This document shows, one piece after another, positions 58,209 to 64,000 of a DNA stretch of 64,000 bases. How positions within the stretch are numbered: the stretch's first letter is position 1; the number at the start of each line of letters is the position of its first letter. Source of the stretch: Natrononativus amylolyticus (lineage in GTDB: Archaea > Halobacteriota > Halobacteria > Halobacteriales > Natrialbaceae). The DNA lies in assembly GCF_024362525.1 (NCBI RefSeq), contig NZ_CP101458.1:2232001-2296000 (forward strand), read 5' to 3'. The position numbers were made by a program, and so were the translations under genes. The notes beneath the pieces are model-generated. The model was not told the origin of the DNA. It searched no databases and saw nothing but the letters and a program-made list of their open reading frames with translations.

Positions 58209-58385
58209 TTACACCTTCGCCCAGGTCCGTTTACCGGCCTGATCGTGGCGGGTGTCCTGTTCGTTGATCATCTCTCGAACGGCCGATCGAATCGCCTCGC
58301 TCCGGTTTGGGTACTCGCCGGTTTCGACCAGCTGTTCGACCTCCTCGATCTGCTGTTTCGGAATTCGCAGTGTCACACGCTCCAT
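58209..58385 (-). CDS. cdrS: CdrS, ribbon-helix-helix cell-division regulator
   Basis: 58-aa RHH transcription factor ([20 protein letters not shown]..., with [17 protein letters not shown] as the helix pair). CdrS is encoded directly ahead of ftsZ2 and controls its expression in Halobacterium and Haloferax. Here the stop TAA is followed after 2 nt by the ftsZ2 ATG. The start at 58385 is the only ATG upstream of the beta-strand. Upstream lies an array of GTCTTAC inverted repeats (58404-58511). Confidence 0.9.
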   Translation of the reverse strand: MERVTLRIPKQQIEEVEQLVETGEYPNRSEAIRSAVREMINEQDTRHDQAGKRTWAKV

Positions 58386-58403
58386 TATTGTATTCCCCGT
58401 GGA

Positions 58404-58511
58404 GTAAGACGGTGCGCGCCCCTGTCAGACGCGGTGCGTCTTACACCCAAATCCCGCTTACGTAAGCGGGTTTTCCGGTTCAATCCGGCGGGTGTAAGAC
58501 AACCGTCTTAC
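58404..58511. promoter_or_regulatory. Nested inverted repeats (GTAAGAC/GTCTTAC array) before cdrS-ftsZ2
   Basis: Outer pair GTAAGACGGT (58404-58413) with ACCGTCTTAC (58502-58511); inner pair GTCTTACACCC (58438-58448) with GGGTGTAAGAC (58490-58500). Inside are the perfect 18-nt palindrome CCCGCTTACGTAAGCGGG (58453-58470) and CCGG-TTCAAT-CCGG (58475-58488). A further GTCTTAC is at 58569-58575. A TATA-like CTATATC (minus strand, about 58514-58520) would place transcription start within the array. Likely operator of an RHH regulator, CdrL and/or CdrS. Confidence 0.7.
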
Positions 58512-58597
58512 GCGATATAGCCAACTTTGTCATACATAATAAAGGTTTCGTCGGACGCGAGTATCCGTGTCTTACGACAGTCTCGAGACCTGAACAA

Positions 58598-59170
58598 TCA
58601 TCGACGGTCGGACTCGAGGACGTCGGCTGCAGGGGTTCGGCGGCCGCAGCTGGGACAGAACGCCCAGTCGGACCGGACCTCGTCCCCGCAGTCACAGAAC
58701 AGTCGCCGGGACGCTTTCTCACCGCAGTTCGGACAGTACACGTGATCGTCGTCGACGTGTTCGCCACACTGACCGCACGCCGACTCCGGTCGAGCCGTCG
58801 GCTCGTCGGGTTCCGTCGGGTCGCGGTCGGCCTCGGCGCGTGGCTGGCCGCGTCGCTCGGGCGACGGCGTCGTAGCCTGTCCGTCGACGCCCTCGAGCGA
58901 CACGGTCACGTTGACGTCCTGTGGACCGTGTCGCGGCCGATCGACGGCGTGACGCTCCGCGAGCACCGCATCGACGCGCTCGCGAACGAGGTCGTCGATG
59001 CTTCGAGAGCCGACCGGCCGACGGTCGCCCGTCGACGGGCGACGCGTCGGGTCGCGGTGACTCTCGAGGTACGTGCGGAGCGCCTCGCGCATCACCTCGC
59101 TCTTCGAGGCGTCGAACGCCTCGAGTTCGGCGACGAGGTCGTCGTCCGCACGGAACGTTATTTTGCTCAT
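58598..59170 (-). CDS. cdrL: CdrL, ribbon-helix-helix plus zinc-ribbon regulator
   Basis: 190-aa protein: N-terminal RHH domain (MSKITFRADDDLVAELEAFDASKSEVMREALRTYL, 1-36), a disordered charged middle, and two C-terminal zinc ribbons (CGQCGEHVDDDHVYCPNCG and CDCGDEVRSDWAFCPSCG). Domain order and position just upstream of cdrS-ftsZ2 match CdrL, which regulates the cdrS promoter. ATG 59170 is the family start; an in-frame ATG at 59218 adds a non-RHH extension. Confidence 0.88.
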   Translation of the reverse strand: MSKITFRADDDLVAELEAFDASKSEVMREALRTYLESHRDPTRRPSTGDRRPVGSRSIDDLVRERVDAVLAERHAVDRPRHGPQDVNVTVSLEGVDGQATTPSPERRGQPRAEADRDPTEPDEPTARPESACGQCGEHVDDDHVYCPNCGEKASRRLFCDCGDEVRSDWAFCPSCGRRTPAADVLESDRR

Positions 59171-59230
59171 GGTCGTCTCGCTCACGTGCGTGGTTAACAC
59201 GCATCCTATATCAATCATTCCATCATGTAT

Positions 59231-59251
59231 GACAGTCGTCGCACGACTGTC
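59231..59251. promoter_or_regulatory. Perfect palindrome upstream of cdrL
   Basis: GACAGTCGT-CGC-ACGACTGTC, 9-3-9 nt, 61-81 nt before the cdrL start and upstream of a TATA-like GATATAGG (minus strand, about 59207-59214). GACAGTC also occurs next to GTCTTAC at 58576-58582 as CGACAGTC. Candidate operator for autoregulation of cdrL or a site shared with the tRNA promoter. Confidence 0.55.
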
Positions 59252-59306
59252 GGCGACAACGGGAATAATAACCCTTATGTCGGCTTCGTCTGCTACGTAG
59301 AAGTGA

Positions 59307-59380
59307 CCGCCCTTAGCTCAGCCTGGTAGAGCAGTCGACTGTAGATCGACTTGTCCCCCGTTCAAATCGGGGAGGGCGGA
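59307..59380 (+). tRNA. tRNA-Tyr (anticodon GTA)
   Basis: Complete cloverleaf of 74 nt: acceptor stem CCGCCCT with AGGGCGG, D-arm GCTC...GAGC, anticodon stem GTCGA with TCGAC and anticodon GTA at 59341-59343, T-arm CCCCG-TTCAAAT-CGGGG, discriminator A. No intron. A TATA-like CCTTATG lies about 30-35 nt upstream. The adjacent downstream DNA has element-like gene content, and tRNA 3' ends are common integration sites. Confidence 0.95.
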
Positions 59381-59546
59381 CTTGGTTTTCAGCCGAAGCG
59401 TGGCAGTATCGGAAAGCTACGTTTTCGCCTGTTTCGTGCCCCGTATCGACTGATCTGCGATCCCCCAAACCACCCGAAAATGGTGAAGGGAACGGGACTC
59501 CGGTTGCACCCCCGCCACGTCTGCCGGATTTCGTAGCTGAAACGGG

Positions 59547-59798
59547 GTGGTCCGCGTGAACCTCGAGCAGTTGCTCGAGACGATCGACGTCGACGAACTC
59601 GAGCGGCGAATCCGCTCGCGCCCACAGCCCACGACGTCGCGAGAGTTCCGCTGTCCGATCTGCAACAGTCGTTGTACACGTCTTACAGACGGTCGATCAG
59701 AAGCCGGTCACTGGCGCGACTGTCCGCGTCGGCTGCGGCGCACGGGGACGTATCGGGCCGCGCCCATGCTCACTGATGGGGGTGAGGTGGACCAATGA
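59547..59798 (+). CDS. Small zinc-finger protein, first of an overlapping gene chain
   Basis: 83-aa protein. N-terminal helix (MVRVNLEQLLETIDVDELERRIRSR), then a putative zinc site CPICNSRC...GHWRDC. Starts at GTG 59547 or the in-frame GTG at 59556. The stop overlaps the next ATG by 4 nt (ATGA). Typical of small genes in haloarchaeal plasmids and integrated elements; function unknown. Confidence 0.65.
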   Translation: MVRVNLEQLLETIDVDELERRIRSRPQPTTSREFRCPICNSRCTRLTDGRSEAGHWRDCPRRLRRTGTYRAAPMLTDGGEVDQ

Positions 59799-60142
59799 GC
59801 GTTCGTGCTCGTTACAGCACAGAGCGACAATTATTGACCGAGAGGAGTTCCTTCACGGGGGATCACCAAGTTCTTCAGATTCCCATTGAGCGGCGAGCGC
59901 CTCAGCGAGTTCAGGAGGTCTGTGTTCGCTTAACAGATGCTGCTCGAGGCTTTTGTGAGGCTCTATCGGTTCCTGGCACAGTTCACAATAGATCGGGGAC
60001 TTGGTTGCCATATCCGAAATATGCCTTTAAACCAAAAAAGGATCTCGCCAGATTGAGTCTTCTCCGGTGCGTAACCGATGTTCTCACGACCAGCGGTGAG
60101 TGGTTGACGGGCGGGAGAATCGACCACGAGGTGGACCGATGA
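59795..60142 (+). CDS. Possible ORF of unknown function in the coupled chain
   Basis: 115 codons. It overlaps the preceding gene (ATGA) and the following one (ATGA), as expected for a real link in the chain. However, its middle is lower in GC with poor haloarchaeal codon bias, and it lies antisense to the C2H2 zinc-finger gene at 59853-60011. One reading is that a small gene has been inserted into, or has overprinted, this frame. No domain seen. Confidence 0.35.
   Translation: MSVRARYSTERQLLTERSSFTGDHQVLQIPIERRAPQRVQEVCVRLTDAARGFCEALSVPGTVHNRSGTWLPYPKYAFKPKKDLARLSLLRCVTDVLTTSGEWLTGGRIDHEVDR
59853..60011 (-). CDS. Small C2H2 zinc-finger protein
   Basis: 52-aa protein (MATKSPIYCELCQEPIEPHK...) with a classic finger pattern: Cys9, Cys12, then His25 and His30 (C-x2-C-x12-H-x4-H) in YCELCQEPIEPHKSLEQHLLSEH-type spacing (shown as positions). 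The rest is an acidic helix. An AT-rich promoter stretch with TTTAAA (60026-60031 on the plus strand) lies upstream. Such single-finger proteins are frequent in haloarchaea and their viruses; probably DNA- or protein-binding. Confidence 0.68.
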   Translation of the reverse strand: MATKSPIYCELCQEPIEPHKSLEQHLLSEHRPPELAEALAAQWESEELGDPP

Positions 60143-60276
60143 CGCGCGAGTTCGTCCGCGCGAGTCGGCTGTACCACGTTCCGAGTCGGACGCCCATCGC
60201 CCACCCGGCGACGCAGGCCGACGATGACGACGTTCGCCGTGCGCTCGAGGTCGTCTCGGGAGGTGAGTCGGCGTGA
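60139..60276 (+). CDS. 45-aa small protein
   Basis: MTREFVRASRLYHVPSRTPI... to VVSGGESA, 45 residues, rich in Asp near the end. Overlaps the upstream frame (ATGA) and the downstream GTG (GTGA), with good codon bias. No motif recognised. Confidence 0.5.
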   Translation: MTREFVRASRLYHVPSRTPIAHPATQADDDDVRRALEVVSGGESA

Positions 60277-60395
60277 GGCAGTGTCCGGTCTGCGACGACC
60301 ACAGCTCGCAGGTCTACCGCTGTAGCGAGTGCGGCGCTGATCTCGTCGGTCGCGGAAACGAGGACACCACTCCCGAATCGGGAGGCTCCCGATGA
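60273..60395 (+). CDS. 40-aa zinc-ribbon micro-protein
   Basis: MRQCPVCDDHSSQVYRCSECG..., two C-x2-C knuckles (Cys4/Cys7 and Cys17/Cys20) forming one zinc ribbon, followed by a flexible tail. GTG start overlapping the preceding stop; its TGA overlaps the ATG of the 539-aa gene. Too short for routine gene callers. Confidence 0.6.
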   Translation: MRQCPVCDDHSSQVYRCSECGADLVGRGNEDTTPESGGSR

Positions 60396-62011
60396 GTCAG
60401 CCGGAAACCACGCCCCACGAGGTCGAAGGCCGCTGGAAGTGGCCGAACTGGGGTCGCGGACCCTACGACGCACTCTCGTCGGTGATGCTCGGCGCGCCGT
60501 TCGAGGGTCATCTGGAGCTGAGTACCGACGTCGACGGCGAACCCTGGGTGTTCGAGGTCCGGTACAGCAAATCCGGTATCGCCCCGCGGCTGTCCGACGG
60601 GATCGACGCCGAACGGCTGTACGAGTGGGACATAGTGGGTCGCGGTCGCGGCCAGAAGAAAGCGTCCTACAACATCTCGCCGCGATTCGCCGGGATGCGT
60701 CACTACGAAACCGGCGACCCGCTACGGCTCCCGTGGGAGAACCAGGTGGGCGAGGTCGACGGCGTGGACGTCGAATACCACCTGAGTAACATCGAACCCG
60801 ATCGCGGCCTCAAGCTGCTGCCCGAGTTCTTCGTCGCGATCTTCGAACACGCGGGCGAGCGGATCAATTCGAACTACTTCCGCGAGGAACCCCACGAGGC
60901 GAGCGTGATGTGGGCGTACGAGCGGTACGTCCGGATGCTTCGGGAATGGGCGCGGAAGCTGTCGTCGTCGGGGGTACTCCACAAGGTGATGTTGTATCTC
61001 GCCGAGGAGGAGGGAGTGAAAGCGGAGCTGAAGATCGACAACGAGGAGGAGATCAACCACCAGAACCGGCTGGTTCTCAATCCCGAGTCGGCCTCGAGGC
61101 TCCTGCCCGGCCACACCTACGGCCGCAAACTCGAAGTGTATCTGCTGGCCGATCCGAACGCCGTGAGCAAGGATCATCCCTCGTACCACCCGAAGGTGGA
61201 GGTGCTGGTGAACAAGAAGATGAACGGCGGCGAGTCGTGGGCGTGGGCCGATCGCCACGAAGTCACCCGGCAGATCGAGGAGACGATCATGAACGCGCTG
61301 CACTGGGAGGACATTCCACTGTCGCCCGATGGCAGCGGCGTGTACGTTCCGGACGATCACTTCGATGCAGTGTCTCGAGACGACCCGGTCGAACTGTACG
61401 AGGACCCGACGCCGCGCCTCGAGGCGAAAGCCGACCACCTGCTGTTGACGACGCTGCGCGATATGGGCGAGACAGCGTGGGACGTCACCGAGACGGTCGC
61501 GACCGATGGCGGCGCCACCGTCGACGGCCTCGCCGAGCAGCTGGGGAAGCACCCGGCGACGATCTACCGGGCGATCTCCGACCTGGGCGAGATTTTCGAC
61601 CTCGAGGACGGCCAGCTATCGTTCCGGGTTCGGAAGTACCAGGAGGAACTTCGCGCGCTCGTCGAGTCGGCGGAGTACGCGATCGAGAGCTACGCCGATC
61701 GGATTCAGCACGTGATGGGCCTCGCCGATCACGTCGCGGAGTCGTCGCCGTTCCAGAAGTGGTTAGCGGAGAACGGGGCGGAGCTCGAGTTCGACCAGGA
61801 GGGGAACCCGAAGCGGTTGCGAATCGACACCATCCTGTCGATGCTGAAGGGCAACAGCTACGAGAGCGCCCGGAGAGTCGCCCAGGAAGCGATCGACGCC
61901 TGGCGACACTCGGGGAACGACGTGCTGCACTTCAGTGACGTGCAGATGGTCTGGCGGCAGCCTGGTGGCGGTCACGATAGCCGTCGGGTCGGGAAGCTGG
62001 CCACCTGGTAG
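60392..62011 (+). CDS. 539-aa winged-helix protein of an integrated element
   Basis: Soluble protein of an uncharacterised haloarchaeal family that I associate with integrated elements. The N-terminal 300 residues are beta/alpha without recognised motifs (WGRGPYDALSSVMLGAPFEGHLEL..., RINSNYFREEPHEASVMWAYERYVRM...). At about 370-415 lies a winged helix-turn-helix (TVDGLAEQLGKHPATIYRAISDLGE), then helices to the end. Might be the element's replication or regulatory protein; evidence is context only. Last of five coupled genes; a T-rich stretch (62036-62056) follows. Confidence 0.72.
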   Translation: MSQPETTPHEVEGRWKWPNWGRGPYDALSSVMLGAPFEGHLELSTDVDGEPWVFEVRYSKSGIAPRLSDGIDAERLYEWDIVGRGRGQKKASYNISPRFAGMRHYETGDPLRLPWENQVGEVDGVDVEYHLSNIEPDRGLKLLPEFFVAIFEHAGERINSNYFREEPHEASVMWAYERYVRMLREWARKLSSSGVLHKVMLYLAEEEGVKAELKIDNEEEINHQNRLVLNPESASRLLPGHTYGRKLEVYLLADPNAVSKDHPSYHPKVEVLVNKKMNGGESWAWADRHEVTRQIEETIMNALHWEDIPLSPDGSGVYVPDDHFDAVSRDDPVELYEDPTPRLEAKADHLLLTTLRDMGETAWDVTETVATDGGATVDGLAEQLGKHPATIYRAISDLGEIFDLEDGQLSFRVRKYQEELRALVESAEYAIESYADRIQHVMGLADHVAESSPFQKWLAENGAELEFDQEGNPKRLRIDTILSMLKGNSYESARRVAQEAIDAWRHSGNDVLHFSDVQMVWRQPGGGHDSRRVGKLATW

Positions 62012-62312
62012 GACGGCCCTCGTGAGTGGCAACGCTCTTTTCACCCTTTCTTTCAGAAAATAAGATTGTACTATAGCGGCGAGTGTACAACCAGGGTTGT
62101 TTTCGGTCGGGCTCGAGGTCGGCTGCGCGCCGATCGCACCGCGGCGCCTGCGGGTCGGATTCGCGCTGCGCGCGAACCGCCCCTTGGCGGGTGTCCCCAA
62201 GGGGACTAGCCCAAAAAATTACACCGCCCCACCCCCACCTTCGCTCAGTAGAACTCCAGTTGATGCACACGAAATAGAGGGGCAAAGAGGATTTAGATCC
62301 AGCTCTCGTTGA
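62012..62312. other. Gene-free region with inverted repeat
   Basis: 301 nt between two genes that converge here. It contains a T-rich tract just after the 539-aa gene (62036-62056, ctcttttcaccctttctttc), the palindrome GTCCCCAAGGGGAC (62190-62203) and an A/C-rich stretch (aaaaaattacaccgcccc). Frames through it have no coding character. It could hold terminators for both convergent genes. Confidence 0.5.
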
Positions 62313-63086
62313 CTATTGATATAGATGAAATGAAATCCGTTTCCAAACTATTGTTAAAAACCACCTAGCCGATTTGATTAATATATACAACCCTGATCCA
62401 AAGGCTAACAAGCCAAATGAGCCCCCCGTGAAAATAACAAACACGTGTATTAGTGTGAAATAGAATTGTTCTGGAAGGGCGTTCGCTTGTGCGAGATCAA
62501 GACTCATCACATTATAATTTGTCAACAGTGCTTGATTCAGAAAAGCAAACATATAGAAAAGTATCACTGAGTAGGTGAAAATGAAGACAGAGGATGACAG
62601 GCGGAAATATTTATTCACCCCCAGTTCTTCTGCTTTAATAGCTAGCGCTATTGGTATAATCACTCCACCGAACATTGCTGCCATAATTAATAGCACTCCG
62701 AAAACGTTCTGATATTCAGTTAATAATCCAAATATTACCGATATAAACCAAGTGAACAATAATCCGAAGCAGACAAATAGGATGTTTTCAAATTTTAAAA
62801 CAGTCTCATTCATCGAGATAGTTCTGTAGCCAATTTTATAGATAATAACACCACAAAGGAGGAAAGAGATACCCAAACCAGAGAACATTGTTATATCTGT
62901 TATCGGGATCTCATTAGCTGGTTGTTCGACATCTATGTTCGATAAATATACTGAAACGCTCCCAAAGACCCCAATCAATACAAATATGTGTTGGTTGTTC
63001 TTCAGGAAGTCATCAAATTCTTTTACCGAGTCGGGGTAGTCGTTATTCTGTGAACTTGGTTTTGTGTCACCATCTGTGTTGGACAT
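62313..63086 (-). CDS. Low-GC multi-pass membrane protein of unknown function
   Basis: 257-aa protein with about six transmembrane helices after a charged N-terminal tail (MSNTDGDTKPSSQNNDYPDSVKEFDDFLKNN). Helices include FVLIGVFGSVSVYLSNI, MFSGLGISFLLCGVIIYKIG, ILFVCFGLLFTWFISVIFGLL and FGVLLIMAAMFGGVIIPIALAI. AT-rich codons, unlike the rest of the window, point to transfer. Divergent from the HEPN-like gene across a 301-nt AT-rich region. It could be the membrane effector or sensor of a two-gene system. Confidence 0.72.
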   Translation of the reverse strand: MSNTDGDTKPSSQNNDYPDSVKEFDDFLKNNQHIFVLIGVFGSVSVYLSNIDVEQPANEIPITDITMFSGLGISFLLCGVIIYKIGYRTISMNETVLKFENILFVCFGLLFTWFISVIFGLLTEYQNVFGVLLIMAAMFGGVIIPIALAIKAEELGVNKYFRLSSSVFIFTYSVILFYMFAFLNQALLTNYNVMSLDLAQANALPEQFYFTLIHVFVIFTGGSFGLLAFGSGLYILIKSARWFLTIVWKRISFHLYQ

Positions 63087-63387
63087 GTATGATATGTTAA
63101 TATAATATTTTTCTAATGATGCATATACCCTTTGCTATCCCAATGATTTAATGATATTTATTAGTCGAACTAACTATCTATTTTCAATTGACTGGACTAA
63201 CATAGCCAATTCCCGTAGAATACGGTTTAAACACATCTCCTATTGAGAATCTAGAGTCAGTTCCAGAACCAGTCATAATATCATCTATCCGGCCAATTTA
63301 GCGCACCAACGGTAATACTCCTTGATCTGTTGTTCCCCTCACGAGATGCACCCATTATTTATACTAGACTATATTATGACGGTAATT
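63087..63387. other. AT-rich divergent promoter region of the cargo pair
   Basis: 301 nt of low GC between the membrane-protein gene and the HEPN-like gene. It contains TTTATACT (63358-63365), 23-30 nt before ATG 63388, fixing a leaderless start. No gene seen in it. Confidence 0.55.
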
Positions 63388-63981
63388 ATGAGCGAAGATT
63401 CCCTAAAGACGAATTATTGGAATGCTGTAAATCTAAAATCTGTTACTAAAGATGGCTTTTCAAGGCTGACATCACATTCCCACCGTGGAGAGTTGACCAA
63501 ATTAAGAGACGAAATATTAGATGAACTAGACGACCTTGATTTGAATACTACTGAGTACTTTTGTGCCAAAGATGAACATAAGGAACCCGAACACCCTGAT
63601 TCACCGGATCTAAGCCTTATCCCTCGAGATCTTTCGCACAAGATCATTGCCTTGTTTTCACTATCCACCGGAATCATGGAAAAACAGACCGAGATGATCC
63701 TTAGATCAGAGGTGATATCCGATGAATACAAAAACACAAAGATTGCTGACTCACTTCTTAACACGAATTTAAAAACCCGACTAGATTTGGTCAAGAAATT
63801 GCCAGTGGCGGCCCAGTTTGAGCTGTCTCATGCACATGATGTGAGGAAAACAAGGAATTCTCTGGTCCATAATCCTAAGAAACGACTCCAGATTGATGAC
63901 CTAGCAAATTTCAAAGGAAGAATAAAGAAAACCATCCGTGCACCAGAAGAATTGCACAAATTGCAAGCCGAATTGGATTGA
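63388..63981 (+). CDS. Low-GC protein with HEPN-like R-x4-H motif
   Basis: 197-aa soluble, mostly helical protein. Near the C-terminus it carries KTRNSLVHNPKK, in which R-N-S-L-V-H fits the R-x4-6-H active-site motif of HEPN ribonucleases and abortive-infection proteins. The central segment LSHKIIALFSLSTGIMEKQTEMILRSEVIS resembles the first HEPN helix. No nucleotidyltransferase or ATPase domain in the chain. ATG 63388 fits the TATA spacing; ATG 63376 is an alternative. Low GC and position in an island beside tRNA-Tyr suggest defence or toxin function, by inference only. Confidence 0.65.
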   Translation: MSEDSLKTNYWNAVNLKSVTKDGFSRLTSHSHRGELTKLRDEILDELDDLDLNTTEYFCAKDEHKEPEHPDSPDLSLIPRDLSHKIIALFSLSTGIMEKQTEMILRSEVISDEYKNTKIADSLLNTNLKTRLDLVKKLPVAAQFELSHAHDVRKTRNSLVHNPKKRLQIDDLANFKGRIKKTIRAPEELHKLQAELD

Positions 63982-64000
63982 ATGTGGACTTGTTCATGTC

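Noticed and set aside
58473-58500. Possible tRNA T-arm (CCGG-TTCAAT-CCGG) upstream of cdrS
   Set aside because: The loop is 6 nt rather than 7 and no acceptor, D or anticodon arms fit; better explained as part of the nested inverted repeats.
59795-60142. Treating the antisense zinc-finger frame as mere shadow of the 115-codon ORF
   Set aside because: The finger frame has an exact C2H2 pattern, proper start and promoter, while the 115-codon ORF has weak coding signal; I kept both with different confidence.
62097-62312. 71-codon plus-strand frame after the 539-aa gene
   Set aside because: Overlaps the inverted-repeat/terminator region, Arg/Pro-rich, and no similarity recognised.

Overview
This is chromosomal DNA of an extremely halophilic archaeon (class Halobacteria). 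The signs are high GC with strongly acidic proteins, many leaderless ORFs with a TATA box about 27 nt before the start codon, Tat-dependent signal peptides, and archaeal or haloarchaeal marker genes (CarS, ribosomal protein L15e, RIO2, GfcR, NcsA, and the CdrL/CdrS/FtsZ2 division locus). Gene content looks like a Natrinema/Haloterrigena/Natrialba-type organism, but I cannot place the genus from sequence alone. I see no CRISPR array, rRNA or intact insertion sequence.

Region 1 (1-17106) is a catabolic island that I read as ectoine/hydroxyectoine utilisation. The anchor is an M24-family protein (15928-17106) that closely resembles the bacterial ectoine hydrolase DoeA/EutD. Around it are two class III aminotransferases, two AbgA-like M20 amidohydrolases, a BCCT transporter, a threonine-dehydratase-like PLP lyase overlapping an M20 gene by 4 nt, a 2-hydroxyacid dehydrogenase next to a GlcD/GlcF fusion, and a glutamate dehydrogenase. 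Several start regions share a palindrome of the form TACACA-ATC-TGTGTA placed over or beside the TATA box, which suggests one regulon. No DoeB/EutE-type deacetylase or obvious regulator lies in the window; the M20 enzymes may do the deacetylation.

Region 2 (17289-40126) is mostly core genome: CDP-archaeol synthase, a PQQ-propeller lipoprotein, PyrE, an M29 aminopeptidase, an aldolase/HAD pair, a large Bat-type sensor-regulator, ThrRS with a long leader, GfcR, a universal stress protein, L15e, a DUF58/DUF4129 membrane operon, an M48 protease and a cystathionine synthase. Between 27.7 and 29.1 kb is a low-GC islet with a small DUF1801 gene, a 59-aa acidic protein and two copies of a degenerate repeat.

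Region 3 (40353-56790) opens with three tandem Tat-secreted hydrolases (two subtilases and an M14 carboxypeptidase). The first and third share a 125-residue C-terminal domain. Housekeeping genes follow: RIO2, lipoate ligase, endonuclease IV, methyltransferase, DUF4442 thioesterase, hydrolase, NcsA and a sugar nucleotidyltransferase.

Region 4 (57022-59380) is the cell-division locus cdrL-cdrS-ftsZ2, with nested GTCTTAC/GTAAGAC inverted repeats before cdrS and a perfect 32-nt tandem duplication just after ftsZ2, then tRNA-Tyr.

Region 5 (59381-64000) looks like an integrated element or genomic island beside tRNA-Tyr. A chain of overlapping small genes leads to a 539-aa winged-helix protein, with a small C2H2 zinc-finger gene antisense inside the chain. 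Beyond 62.3 kb base composition drops sharply and two divergent low-GC cargo genes appear: a multi-pass membrane protein and a protein with a HEPN-like R-x4-H motif. This pair is a candidate for an undescribed defence or toxin system.
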